Of a stretch of DNA of 64,000 nucleotides, positions 50,777 to 62,310 are shown piece after piece. Both the position numbers and the translations under genes were made by a program. The notes beneath the pieces are model-generated. The model was not told the DNA's origin, did no database searches, and was given only the letters and a program-made list of their open reading frames with translations. Position 1 is the first letter of the stretch. Every line of letters begins with the position of its first letter. Source of the DNA: Thunnus maccoyii. Its lineage: Eukaryota; Chordata; Actinopteri; Scombriformes; Scombridae. The DNA lies in assembly GCF_910596095.1 (NCBI RefSeq), contig NC_056540.1, positions 11,897,001-11,961,000 of the forward strand, in the 5' to 3' direction.

Positions 50777-51165
50777 TAAGGAATAATTTTTGGAGAATAC
50801 ACTTATTTGCGTTCTTGCTAAGAGTTAGATGAGAAGATCAATGAAGCTAGCGCCAGCACCTGGTTAGCTTAGCTTAGCACAAAGACTTGAAACAACTGCC
50901 CTAGACAAGAAATTGACATTTTTACACTTCAGTTTTTAGCAAGCACGATATATCATGTTAATTAGAAAGCTTTAGAGGTGCCTGTAGGTGAATAAATTAG
51001 GCTAACACCTGAGAGAGCCAGACTATTTCCAATATATATGCTAAGCTAAGCTAACCAGCTCTAGCTTTTTATTTGCCATATTAACGTGTGGTATCAGTGT
51101 TCTCGTCTTACTCTCAGCAAGGAAGCACATCAGCGTATTTCCAAAAATGTCAAACTATTCCATTA
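50777..51165. mobile_element. Percomorph foldback element with long inverted arms
   Basis: The left arm ('aaggaataatttttgga', 'gagttagatgagaagatca', 'ctggttagcttagcttagca') is matched in inverted order by the right arm ('gctaagctaagctaaccag', 'ttctcgtcttactctcagc', 'caaactattccatta'). The arms are over 100 bp each around a core containing 'tttttacacttcagttttt'. There is no coding capacity. It is the same family as 17773-18076. Confidence 0.75.
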
Positions 51166-52755
51166 ACAATTGAATTTATCTTTAATTATCCTTTTTTTTC
51201 ATGTGGACTGTGTCTCTGTGAACTTCCAGCTAGCTTCCTCTAAATCCTTACTGACAGTTTTTAAAATGTCACGTCATGTTTTTCTCAGAGACCTAATTCT
51301 AAACTGACAGAAATGACCGAGCTCAGGTGGGTGTCTGACCCAGGCTAATGTTATTTCTCAAGAACCAGACAGCTAGCGTGCCTCCCATTGCTGCTTCCTG
51401 TAATGCTGTTGTCCAGAGGAGCTTAGGCAGAGGAAATGAGTCTAGCCCGGGTTGTCGTCTCGTCTAGTTGACTGGTCAGACAGGTACAGTATCTGTAAGC
51501 AGGCCCCGACTCGTCTCCTCTTTGTTGTTCCTGCTTCGTATCTCTGTCTGTGGATCTCCACTCACACCCTCACTCTTCTGTCTCACAATACTAACTATTA
51601 TTCCCACCCACTTACCCCCATCCTCCCTCCTGCTGCAATTTTTCCATCCATGAACATACACATACCACCTTCACCACTCTTACAGGTTCCCACAGCTTTT
51701 CTTGTTGGAGCTGCTCTGTTGGCCAGCTAGGAGACTTACAACTGAGAATCTGTGGAATCTGAGACTGGATATGCCTGTGGGGCGCAGAAGTAATGACAAC
51801 AGTACAGCGGCACCTGCTCAAGTGTTAGAACTGGCTAGCTACCTTTGATGGGGTTATCCCTATTTTTCATTTTTCGGCTTTTTTTTTTTTTCTTTTAAAA
51901 ATTGCAGTCGGCAGGCCAAAGGGCGCCACAGAACATCACATTCTTGCTCTGGAATGTCTTTAATAGCTTGCCAATCTCTGCATAGTGCATCTCTGGTTGG
52001 CAAGGTGCTTTATTAACTGAGATTCCTGTGTGCCCTCCCATTGGTGCCAGCTTTAAGAAGTCCAGATACCACCTTCCCTCCCCGCCTCAGCACCCGAGTG
52101 AGCTCTGTGGCCCACAACATCACATGGTGAGGAAAGATGGAAGGAGTCGCTCTCTCCTTGGTAGAAAGCAGTGAACAATGTCCTCTCTTTTCTCCCTCCT
52201 CAGATGCGAGCGTCTCCAGTTTGAGTTATGTAACATGATAACGCTGCAGAACCCGTCCACTAACCCAGCCTCAGGAAGGGAGACTTACACTCAGACTATT
52301 GTCCAGACAGTCCACACTGACACAACCCCCACATGCTCTCATTTTCCACTTCTTCCTCATCTGCGCCATCTTATTTTTTCCTACCCTCATCCCTCTTTCT
52401 GTGTGTTCCTGCTGCCTGTCTTTTAACCCAAGTCTGATCCTTCCTTATTGTTTTATTATCTGAGAGCAAACAATACGCACTGCGCTGCTGTTGTGTGTCC
52501 AGTGAAGCTGGCTCTCATGTGTCAATGATGGGTTTAGATTGACCGCCTCAAAGCTGGTTCACATGCAGGGCTTTTGTCTCTGGAACAGGGAGAACAAGTC
52601 TAACCACACTGGCCCCTAAAAGGACACCAAGTGCACAAAGAGATGAGCAGGTGAGGAGGGTGTAGGGTGATCAGGAAAGTACCAGGCTCTCTCAGGGATG
52701 TTGAGATCGGTTTATAGCAAGGTCAACTTGGTGATAGCTCCCAGTTTCCTATATA

Positions 52756-52792
52756 AAACACACAGGTAAACCTCCAGTTTACCTGTGTGTTT
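52756..52792. other. Perfect 16-bp inverted repeat (hairpin)
   Basis: AAACACACAGGTAAAC at 52756-52771 is exactly complementary to GTTTACCTGTGTGTTT at 52777-52792, with a 5-base loop. Confidence 0.95.
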
Positions 52793-53215
52793 CTCTATCG
52801 AAACTGCCCTCATGCACAGCTTAAGATGAGCTTAGTCTTCTATTTACATCAGTGCAAAGTCATCCTATGGTGGCCTGCAGGTCAGCGGTTAGGACAGACA
52901 GCTCCCTCCCATCCACACCTCCCTGCTGCCATCACAGACTGAGAAACAGGAAGTCATGTGGCGTGATAATCAGTAGCGCGAGCATGAGACAGAAAGAGAG
53001 AAATAGAGTCAGCATGGAGTCAGGAGCAGAGAAGTGAAGTTTCAGGTGGACAAACAAACAGGTAAACAACTATTCTTTTTGACCTTTATATTTAAACGTA
53101 TCTTTAGATTCTGTGGAAAGTTATCTTTGTATCTCTGTTGACTTAATGTCATTAGATATTTTGGCTTTCTATTTGCTTTGAAAAGTCAGTCTTATAATAC
53201 TGAAAGTATCACAGT

Positions 53216-53251
53216 GCCCAGTATCACACATCCCTCTGTGTGATACTGGGC
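53216..53251. other. Perfect 15-bp inverted repeat (hairpin)
   Basis: GCCCAGTATCACACA at 53216-53230 is exactly complementary to TGTGTGATACTGGGC at 53237-53251, with a 6-base loop. Confidence 0.95.
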
Positions 53252-56023
53252 TTCATATCAAAGGAAAAACTTACCCAACCTGTATGTGTATACTTTTACA
53301 TGCCAGTGAGCTCAGCGTGGTTAGAAGTCATACTGTGATTTAAGGCAGCACTGTCAAAAAAACAGCTTAAGCTGCAGAGAGAAGAGGAAAGCAGCCTGAT
53401 TGTTAATTACTTAGCCCGCAAGGAATGCTTGTTTGCAGTGGAGCTGAATTGGAATTAGGTAACTTTTTAACTAAACCTTTTCTCCTGGGCAGATGACATC
53501 ACACTGAGCAGCAGCCTCCCTGTTCACTTCCAGCAAGGGAGAAATATGCTAATTACCTGTTAATTACTGCATATCCCAAAACGGAGCCACATGGTGATTA
53601 AATAACAATATATAGGATTATCTGCTCCGCTGAGCTGTGCATCTTGATTTCTTCAATAAACCCTCTTTCCATTACATGCATTCTTTTTCTGTTTTTTTTC
53701 TGATGATCGCTGGTCTGATGGTCTACTTGTGTCCCTGGAATTCCCCCTGAGGGCTATTCATGGCTTTCTCTTGTACCCGAGCTCGGTAACAAGATTTCAT
53801 TAGGCTGACTTTGTTCTTACACTGTTACCGATTGCATTTTAAAAGTTGTACAGTTTCCAATTTCTCTGTGCATTTAGGGGCAAAATGTCACAACAGCACA
53901 AGGTGAAACGCTCCTCGTGTTGACTTTTCATTGTTTCCATTGTAAACTCTGCACAGGGAAGTTGTGACCTGAGTTGGCTGAGCAAGCCAATTTTCAGTTT
54001 TTCTTGTGCTGGTTCTCACCTCTGGCAAACAGTAAACACTTTCTCTGTTTACAGAGAAACTCCACAGGAGGAAAAAAAAAATGCTGATCTTCTGACTCGG
54101 CATCAGCGTGCGTCAGCATCAGTGTTTACTACCTGACTCGCAGGCTGTTCAGCCCTTCTCATGGCGATACAGATCAGATCAGATCAGAGGAAATGTTTGC
54201 CACGATGTGATCAGTAAAGCTTTTTATCTACGTGGCTTATTTAGGCTTTAAGTTGGAACGCATTAACATTTAAAGCAGTCATACTGAGGGTCAATCCATA
54301 TTTGTGTATGCCTCTGAATCCCAATCAGTTTTCAGCTGGGGCGAGTGCACATTTTCCTGTTTGTATTTGTGCTGCTGAGTGTGTGGCCCGACCATTGAGG
54401 GTGTGTGGATGAATGCACCCTCACCACAGCTGTTAAGTGGAATTGGTTCAGGTGTGGGTCGATGTGGGAACCACTTGATTTCTATCGCTGTAATCACAGA
54501 ACAGTGACTCCTACGTGAACCGCTGCAGGAAACAAAGAAGCTACAGAGAGAAAAGAGAGTCTCTGCTCACATCCCCCCTACTCTCTCTGTAATGAATTTA
54601 ATAACGAGCTAGCTCTCTCTTTTGTCTTTTTCAGCCCAATTTAACACTGTATTGCTCCTCCTCTCTGATTATGTGGTAAAATGATCAGTCATTAAAAGTC
54701 TGATATTACCAACATGGTTATCATGGGAACTAAGTTGCTTTGGATAATAGACACTTTCATTTAAAAATGACCCAACACATTGTAGGGCTCGTAGCACGGA
54801 CACAGCGGGCCTCCACTTCAACCATATCAGTGCTGTATGGGTTATGTGAAGGCACATTAATAATTACCCAGTGAGAAATGTAAGGAATGTGAGTTTGTTT
54901 CTTCACATCGCTCTCTCTCTCTCTCTCTCTCTTTTTACATTCTTCTCTCTGAACTTCAGCACTGCAGTGAACATGGCTCTGCTGATAGCAGCAGTTGGCA
55001 AACACTGTTTGAGCCCTCGCTTGCTAACAACGTGCACAGAAAACAAACAGAGAACTTGAACCGGACACAGGATCAGGTGTAATAAATAGCATGCCTTTGT
55101 GTTGTTTGCTTTCTCACTAATTCCAATGTAGTTACGTGACTTCTGGATGGTGTTGTTTTTACAGTCGCTGACTTCCTTAATGAAATCAGGAAAATACTCC
55201 ACGTCTGTGTGTTTATTTAGTGTGATGTCATTGAGACATTGCAGGTGAGATTGGGCAAATGGATGATATGGACAAAATCTGGAGAATCAAAATCTTGTCA
55301 CTTCAACATTTTCAAAACAAGTTAAGTTCTTTAAAGTTTTTAATTTTAGCAACCTCCTCATGCCAGGTGCTGTATTTCATATATTAACACCTGAACATCA
55401 TCCAGACAAGATGTGTCAAAATAAATGTTTAACACAGTGCCAAAATGTGTCATACATCCAAGATTGGTCTAAATTGCACCAGCGCAGTCTGAGACATCAT
55501 GTTTGGCTCTTAATATTTCACATTTAATCACTCGTTAGAATAGTTCATATACATTTCTTAAAGCTGGAACACAGTTTTGAGAGAAGATACTATGCAGTGA
55601 TCAGATTGTGATGAAACATGCTGAAAGTTGTCCATCTCAGTACTATAGCCCAGCACTTAAGAAATATACTTCATTTCCCACGTTTCATGTTCATGTTTCT
55701 CACTTTCTAGAGAATTTGGTCCTTCACAAGCCGTCCGATTGTTAAGACGGTTTTTAAAGTCATGCAGTAATAATTCCCTCTATTCCACCACTGAGATTTT
55801 TCATGCAAGACTCACTATCTCTTGTGACTGTAGAATAGATGGATAGTGTGAGACATGCAGTTGTTGCTTTGAATAGTGGTTGGATCTAAAATTAGAAATT
55901 CTTTTTTCAGTGAAGGAACACAATGCACTTTTGAATGTTATTGTGAAATTTGTATGTATCAGAAATATATCAGATTTACTTTTATTCTTAGTTTTAGCGC
56001 TTTGTACTTACCACTCAGCATGA

Positions 56024-56062
<39 letters not shown>

Positions 56063-56604
56063 TACTTATCCTTATGCTGCTAATACTAATCTTTCTTTCT
56101 CACACACACACACATCCATAGAGGCTGAACTTGTAACCTCACAGAGGGATCAACACAGGCCTTCATTTAGTCCAAATCAAAATTAAGTTAGGGATTATGC
56201 AATCAATCCTTCACACACTACATAATTTAAGATTCTTGGATATTTTAATAAAACAGACTCTTTGTACTGAATCACTGTTGGAAAATAACCAAAACTGCGC
56301 TGTTGTTGAATAAATTTCCCCATTAATATCTCTGATAATACGTGTTGAGGTAAGACGTGGCCCTCTGTACACTCTCCCTCGAGTGACATCTTCTCGCATT
56401 CAAACAGCCTTACGTAACATCAGTCACATACAGATCGATAAGGTTCAATGAAACACCAGTGCCACCAGTAACCCCAGATAACCCCCACATGGCTACTGTA
56501 GTCGGAGCCAGTAATTGAATTCTGTGCAGAAATACAATACTGTACAGTCAGCAGAGGCAATCAAGGCCAAGACACACTGTGCAGACCGCCATCAATAGGC
56601 TAAC

Positions 56605-56988
56605 TAAGGCTGCAACTAATGATTATTTTCATTATTGATTCATCTGTGGATTATTTTCCAGATTAATCACTTAGTCATTTAGCCTATAAAATGTCAGAAA
56701 ATGGTGAAAAATGCCAATCACTGTTTCCAAAAGCCTAAGATGCAACCTAAATTGTCTTGTTTTGTCTCAACCAACAGTCCACAACCCAAATATATTCAGT
56801 TTACTGACACGAAAGAAGACTAAAGAAACCAGAAAATATTCACATTTAAGCAGCTGGAACCAGAGAATTTTTAGCATTTCTCCTTAAAAAGTGACTCAAA
56901 GCAATGAATCAATTGTTAAAATAGTATAATGGTGATTAATTTTCTATTAGTCGACTTAACGATTTATCAACTAATTGTTGCAGCTCTG
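56605..56988. mobile_element. hAT-like non-autonomous element with 8-bp target duplication
   Basis: The ends TAAGGCTGCAACTAATGATT and CTAATTGTTGCAGCTCTG are imperfect inverted repeats. The flanks are identical 8-mers, AGGCTAAC at 56597-56604 and at 56989-56996. The interior ('gtcagaaaatggtgaaaaatg', 'ccacaacccaaatatattcagttta') matches a repeat that I recognise as abundant in percomorph fish. There is no coding capacity. Confidence 0.85.
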
Positions 56989-59900
56989 AGGCTAACAGAT
57001 GCTAAGTGAGGAAATCCACCTCAGCTGGTCCGCCTCAGAGGAAGTCTTGACAGCTTGTTTAGCGGAGAGAGTTCAGGGTGAAGCCAGGCGGTCATGATCA
57101 GGACTGTGAGACTTCCAAACAGAGCTGTAAGGCTTATAAAAATGAAAGCTTTTGTCCCTTTGTACTTCTCAGTACATCAAATGTTCTTAACGTTTTAAGT
57201 TTTAGTTAAGTTTCAAGGTTTTCTCTTCTGGGTCAGTGATTATAGAGGCTGCAGTGGAAATTATTAATGAGGGTTCGATAGCATTTCAAATTTAGAAGTC
57301 TCATCTATCTACTCAGCTTGGAGAGCCATTTGTAGAAGGAGCCAGCTCAAATCCATTAAATGACTAAAATGTCAAACGATAATGAGATAGATGACAGGCA
57401 TGGCACACAAGGAAGCATTCATCTTTTAACAGGCTCAGTTCAAACTGTGTTATTTTATGTTTCATCTGTCATGACGGGAAAAAAACGTTAGGAATTGATC
57501 ACTAAATTTAAGTGAAATATCATAGAAAAATCATGTATTTCCAAAAAACTTGACTTTTCATGAGCTAAAAACCCCCCCAAACAGTCCTGTCTTTGCAACA
57601 AAGTGTTTTTTTTAGCTAGTCTTAAAGATTTTTAAAAGGAAATACTCAAAAAAACATTCTTAAGCTACATGGTTTTCATTTGATAGCGACACTATGCAAA
57701 TGAAACATCTGTTAGAAGGTCAAAACAACTTTTTTTCTGGTAATATGTTACAAGTCTTAAATTAGCAACAGAAATAAGGAATGTGAGTCTTTGGTGTAAC
57801 ACTTTAAGATATACATGTATGGCAGACTCTTAATACGTATGACTATTGGTTGAAAAAGTTAAAAAAAGATAGTGGAAATTGGTATTGCTTTAAAAAGGCA
57901 TGTTAGTTCACACAGTAGAAGCAAAATAATCACATTACATTTTATCCATAGTAATGAGTCTAGAGTGTATAGTGTGGTACATACTAGCTGGCCCAGTGTT
58001 CCCTGAAATTCAGCTGTTCCCCCTCGTCAGAACATGTTATAAAATGTCGGCTCTTAACTGTCTTCGTGCTCAATAGCGGCTTGTATCTACAGCTATGACC
58101 AACTATGACCTGTTGACCTCTGTAAAGACTTAAGCGGTCGTCATCAATGGAGACAGTGTGAGACTGAACACTGGGCCTTCAGCTTTAGCGCCACCGCTTC
58201 TGACCGCCAGTGAATTATGTTCCGTGTTTCACAGAAAGGGCGCTTCTCATCGTGAGTGTCATGAAATGAAAGTTGACCTTTTTATGCACAGTTCTGTCTG
58301 CTCTCTCATTCAGAAAAAACAGAAGACAAGAATCACCTCGAGGCAGTTTTAGCCTCAGGTGGCTCTGACCAAATTTCCACGTCTGTGTGATAATACGTGA
58401 CACACAAACTGAGGAGAAGGAGGAATATTTCATGACCTTGCTTTTCAACTTCTTGGCTCCTCTGAACGACCTCAGGGTCTTCTGGAGAGGAACAAAGTCT
58501 GTCTGTGTGATTGTCTCCCATCCATAATGAATAACCTGCTAACAATTAGAGGCTGCTGTCGAGCACTCTTCTGCTGTCATGCCCCGCAGCCAGAGACAAC
58601 CTCACACTCACTCATTACACGCCAGCATGTAATACTCAATCATAGAGTGGAGCGCTGCTTCGCGTCACACGTGGGATGATTCCTTCCTTCTCGGCCTCCG
58701 GCGAGGCTCACCCTGCTGCTGCTGACAGATTTAGGCAGTCGAAACACGATCATATCAGACAAAAGTCACACTTGGCTTAACATGAATTTCATTTGTGCTC
58801 TCGATGGTAGAAGCGGGTCCATCCATTATTAAATAACATTATAATTCATGTGGTCCCTCTTTGTTTTTGATGAAAACTTCTACCGACCTACCTTCTACCG
58901 GCCTAAAAGGAGCGCCAGCATTTATTTAAAAGCTTTTATGTTGCTGCCTTTTCTTACAGGGCACCTGCATCGTATGTGTTTGCTTGTTTGAAGTCACACC
59001 TGTGGTTTCTTTGTGCCACAGTTCTCAGATCACTGGGCAGGTAAACCACATGGACAGTGATGTCTTTTACTTATATCATCTGTGAATTTTCAAGATCATA
59101 GCTGCTGCTGGAAATGTAAAACACTTCACTTCATTTGAAACGAAGGATTTAACTGGGTGAATACCTACCACCAAAACAAAATCTTTCATGAACTCTGATA
59201 ACCACTGAGTTGTAGGACTGACACCCACAGGTGGAAACCAATATCATATATTATATATTATAAACCAATTTTCTAGACATTTATGGCTCCCAAATGATGA
59301 ATCATACTAATTTTGTTGATCCTCTGACTTTTCCTCTAGCGCCACCATGAGGTTAACATTTGTGTTTTTGAGTGAAACGTCTGGATATTGGATGAATTGG
59401 CATAAAATATGGTAATAACATGTGGTGGTGATCCCCTGACTTTTCATGTATCACCATCAACTAAGAAGCAATAAACTAAGATGGTGAATATGGTAAACAA
59501 ACAATATAATTCCTACATAACAGCCTTTTAGCACATTATTTTTGTTAGCATTTAGCTTAAATGCAGCTCATACAAACTAGTCTGGCTGTGGACTCTTAGT
59601 CTTGTAGTCGTTTCCTGCATGATTAGCCTGTTTTGGTGACTAAACGCAGCAGGAACATATGTCTTAGCATGCTAAGTTTGTTGTTGAGCGTGATAATGAG
59701 GGCTGTTATGCTATCACGGTTAAAAATATTACTGCACTTAATTCTCTGTAGACTAGATGAAGTAAGGCTAGCGGTGGATTTGATCACTCTATAGTGTTTT
59801 ACACAACTAGCAGCTGTAAAAACTAGCGAGCACAGCTTTGATAGAGCTTATATAATGTAACAGAGTGTGCGCTGTGTGGGAGTTTTAGATGTAACCTGCA

Positions 59901-60032
59901 AAGTTACCCCACAAACGTAAACAAACTTTGATCATGGAGCAGGGAGAGAGAGCACCGAGGGAAGAGGGCAGAGGATCTGGAGCTGCGAGCTGTATGCATA
60001 TGCTTTTTTTTTTCGGGGCTGTGTTGAATGAC

Positions 60033-60034
<2 letters not shown>

Positions 60035-60098
<64 letters not shown>
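60035..60098. repeat. (CA)n microsatellite
   Basis: About 32 uninterrupted CA dinucleotides, the longest dinucleotide tract in the window. Confidence 0.95.
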
Positions 60099-60100
<2 letters not shown>

Positions 60101-62171
60101 GCGCCCGTGGGAGTGAGCATTATGTGCATCAGAAACCAACGAGCCCGAGCTTGTGTTCTGTGAAGCATCTTTGGAATTTGGCTTCCCCGTCCGTCTCTCC
60201 TCTGTCTCGGTCCCGGTGGTGACCTGTGTGTGTCTGTGGGTTAGAAATGTCCCCTCTATTCACGCTCAAGCATTTCATTGAAAGCTTTGTTTTCCCCACA
60301 GCAGACCTGATTACAATATTTTAGGAGAGCGCCTCCTTGAAACCCTCCACTTGCTGCGTGTTTTGTTTTCTTTGTGATTGTAGTAAAGTGGCAGTTGTGT
60401 ATGTGTGGGGCATCATCCTGTGAAGACTAAAAAGAAGCCAAAACCTTCACTGCAAAGCCTCGCTGCAAGCCTTCAGGGGAGACTCACATCTCTCAGCAAC
60501 ATGCTCATATCTTTCCTCTTTAGAATATACCGCTCTAGATCACAAGAGGGGAGAGACGACAGCAAACGCTTACATATGTTCGCATACCTACAGAAATGAC
60601 TCATTACAAAAACCTTTTGTTAAGCAAGGTGTCAGAAGCACCTCTAAGAGAGGAAAATTGTGGGAAACTAAATATTGTTATATCTGTGTTCAGTTTGGGA
60701 ATTGCAGTATTCACTATCACTCTCTCCCTATTTCAGGTTAAACTGTACAGTCCCATGAGGTTATTATAGTAAAGCTCAGCTACATTCAGCAGGCTGACAA
60801 GGTGTGCTGACCAGATATAGTCAGTAAATCTGTGAAAGGTATTCATTCATGTACTTATTTTACTTTTGAGTTCCAGTTTACAGAATTAAACAATTGCAAG
60901 GAAGCCATCAGAAACATGGATTCATACCCACTATGTTTATAGCCCAGCAGATGCAGGTAAAGGTCTGTCCGAGGGATAAAAAGGGCTCATTTATATATAT
61001 GCAGCACTTTGATACACTGATTTTAAACATTTTCATGTTTGATCAAAGTTGGCGGCTTTCGGAAAAGCTCATCACTGCTTTGAAAGAAGCATAAATCAAG
61101 ACCAGAGCACTGTTCAATTAGACCATTAACTGCTCAAGGCTGGCAGGAAGCACTGCTTTGATCCGTGTGTGTGTGTGTGTGTGATTTAAGGAGGTGTGTT
61201 GCGTTTCAGGGCCCCTTGGCTAGTCGGGGTCCCGGGTTGTAAATCTTGCTGTGTCTCTTGGTTTACTCAGACCCATAAACTAGAAGGCAATTATGGAAAA
61301 CAACTGGATGCAAGATTTCTTCAGTCCTTCAAGATTTGTGGTTGCAGACTAAAAGGATTTTTACCCTCCTCTCTACCCAAAAGGAATTGCTCTGCCTCAC
61401 TCGCCCTCACCCCATCCTCAGCTTCCCGTCAAGCATCGATTGGCTTCTCATGTCTTTGGCACATACAAGACCCAAACCGAGTAATATACTGTACCTAAAA
61501 ATACTGTGTCAGACCTTGGCCTGTGGCTATTAGGTTTGGCACGCTAATAATTAATTCATATGGTGTCAGAGACGTACACATATTCACCATGACCTACACT
61601 GACTTATATCCATCATGACTAAATCCCACTCTGACCCGGGACACGATCAGACTTCTTGGTTGGACTTCAGAGAAGCACACTTGCTTACAGTGTCACATTA
61701 TAGTTGATTATATTCATAATCATTGATTATCAAGTTTCTTCTACTCGCAGGGATCTCAGCCTGAGTTCAGCCTGTATTATATTGGCTTATTAGGAGCCGG
61801 ATGCTTTGGTGGAAAGTTTTACATTGGGGGAAGTAGTACCTCATGAATATAAACATGAGCAGCTTGGGCTGCTTTGATCTCGGCCTGGCTGAGAGCCCTG
61901 TGTGGAGTGGGCTGAAGCTGCCACTGCACGGCTCTCTCTGCCTATTTTAACCATTTGCATAATTGTTATAACTGTCGGGGCCAGCAGTGCAAAGCACTTG
62001 ATAAATGTGGATTGTATTAGAAGCAAGAGGAGATGCCAGAGTGTGACTGCGGGTGTCTGCGCTCATACAAGGGGTAGTTGTGTGTGACAGCAGAGAGTGT
62101 GAAATTGCTTTAAGGTAGTGTGCGTGTCATGAGTGTGTACTGACTGAGGTGGGAACTGACAGCCAGGCAGC

Positions 62172-62226
62172 AGGATGGCCCAGTCATTAGTTGAGATGAG
62201 CCCAGGTTTGATCCCTCGTGCAGCCA
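62172..62226 (+). mobile_element. Degenerate tRNA-like SINE head
   Basis: GGATGGCCCAGTCATTAG resembles a box A segment and AGGTTTGATCCC a box B (GGTTCGANNCC), at tRNA-like spacing. Acceptor and anticodon arms do not fold, so this is not a working tRNA gene. A tRNA-derived SINE remnant is the best reading. Confidence 0.35.
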
Positions 62227-62290
62227 TGCACCTGCCTGCCAAAGCACTCGTGAGCATCCACCATACTGGGGGTTTTGCATGTTTCATGCT

Positions 62291-62310
62291 ACAAAATGTG
62301 CACATTTTGT
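62291..62310. other. 20-bp perfect palindrome
   Basis: ACAAAATGTG followed directly by CACATTTTGT. It is followed by further 'cattttg' units to about 62335. Confidence 0.9.

Noticed and set aside
59885-60222. Several overlapping open frames rich in Cys-Val or His-Thr
   Set aside because: Translation of the (CA)n tract at 60035-60098.
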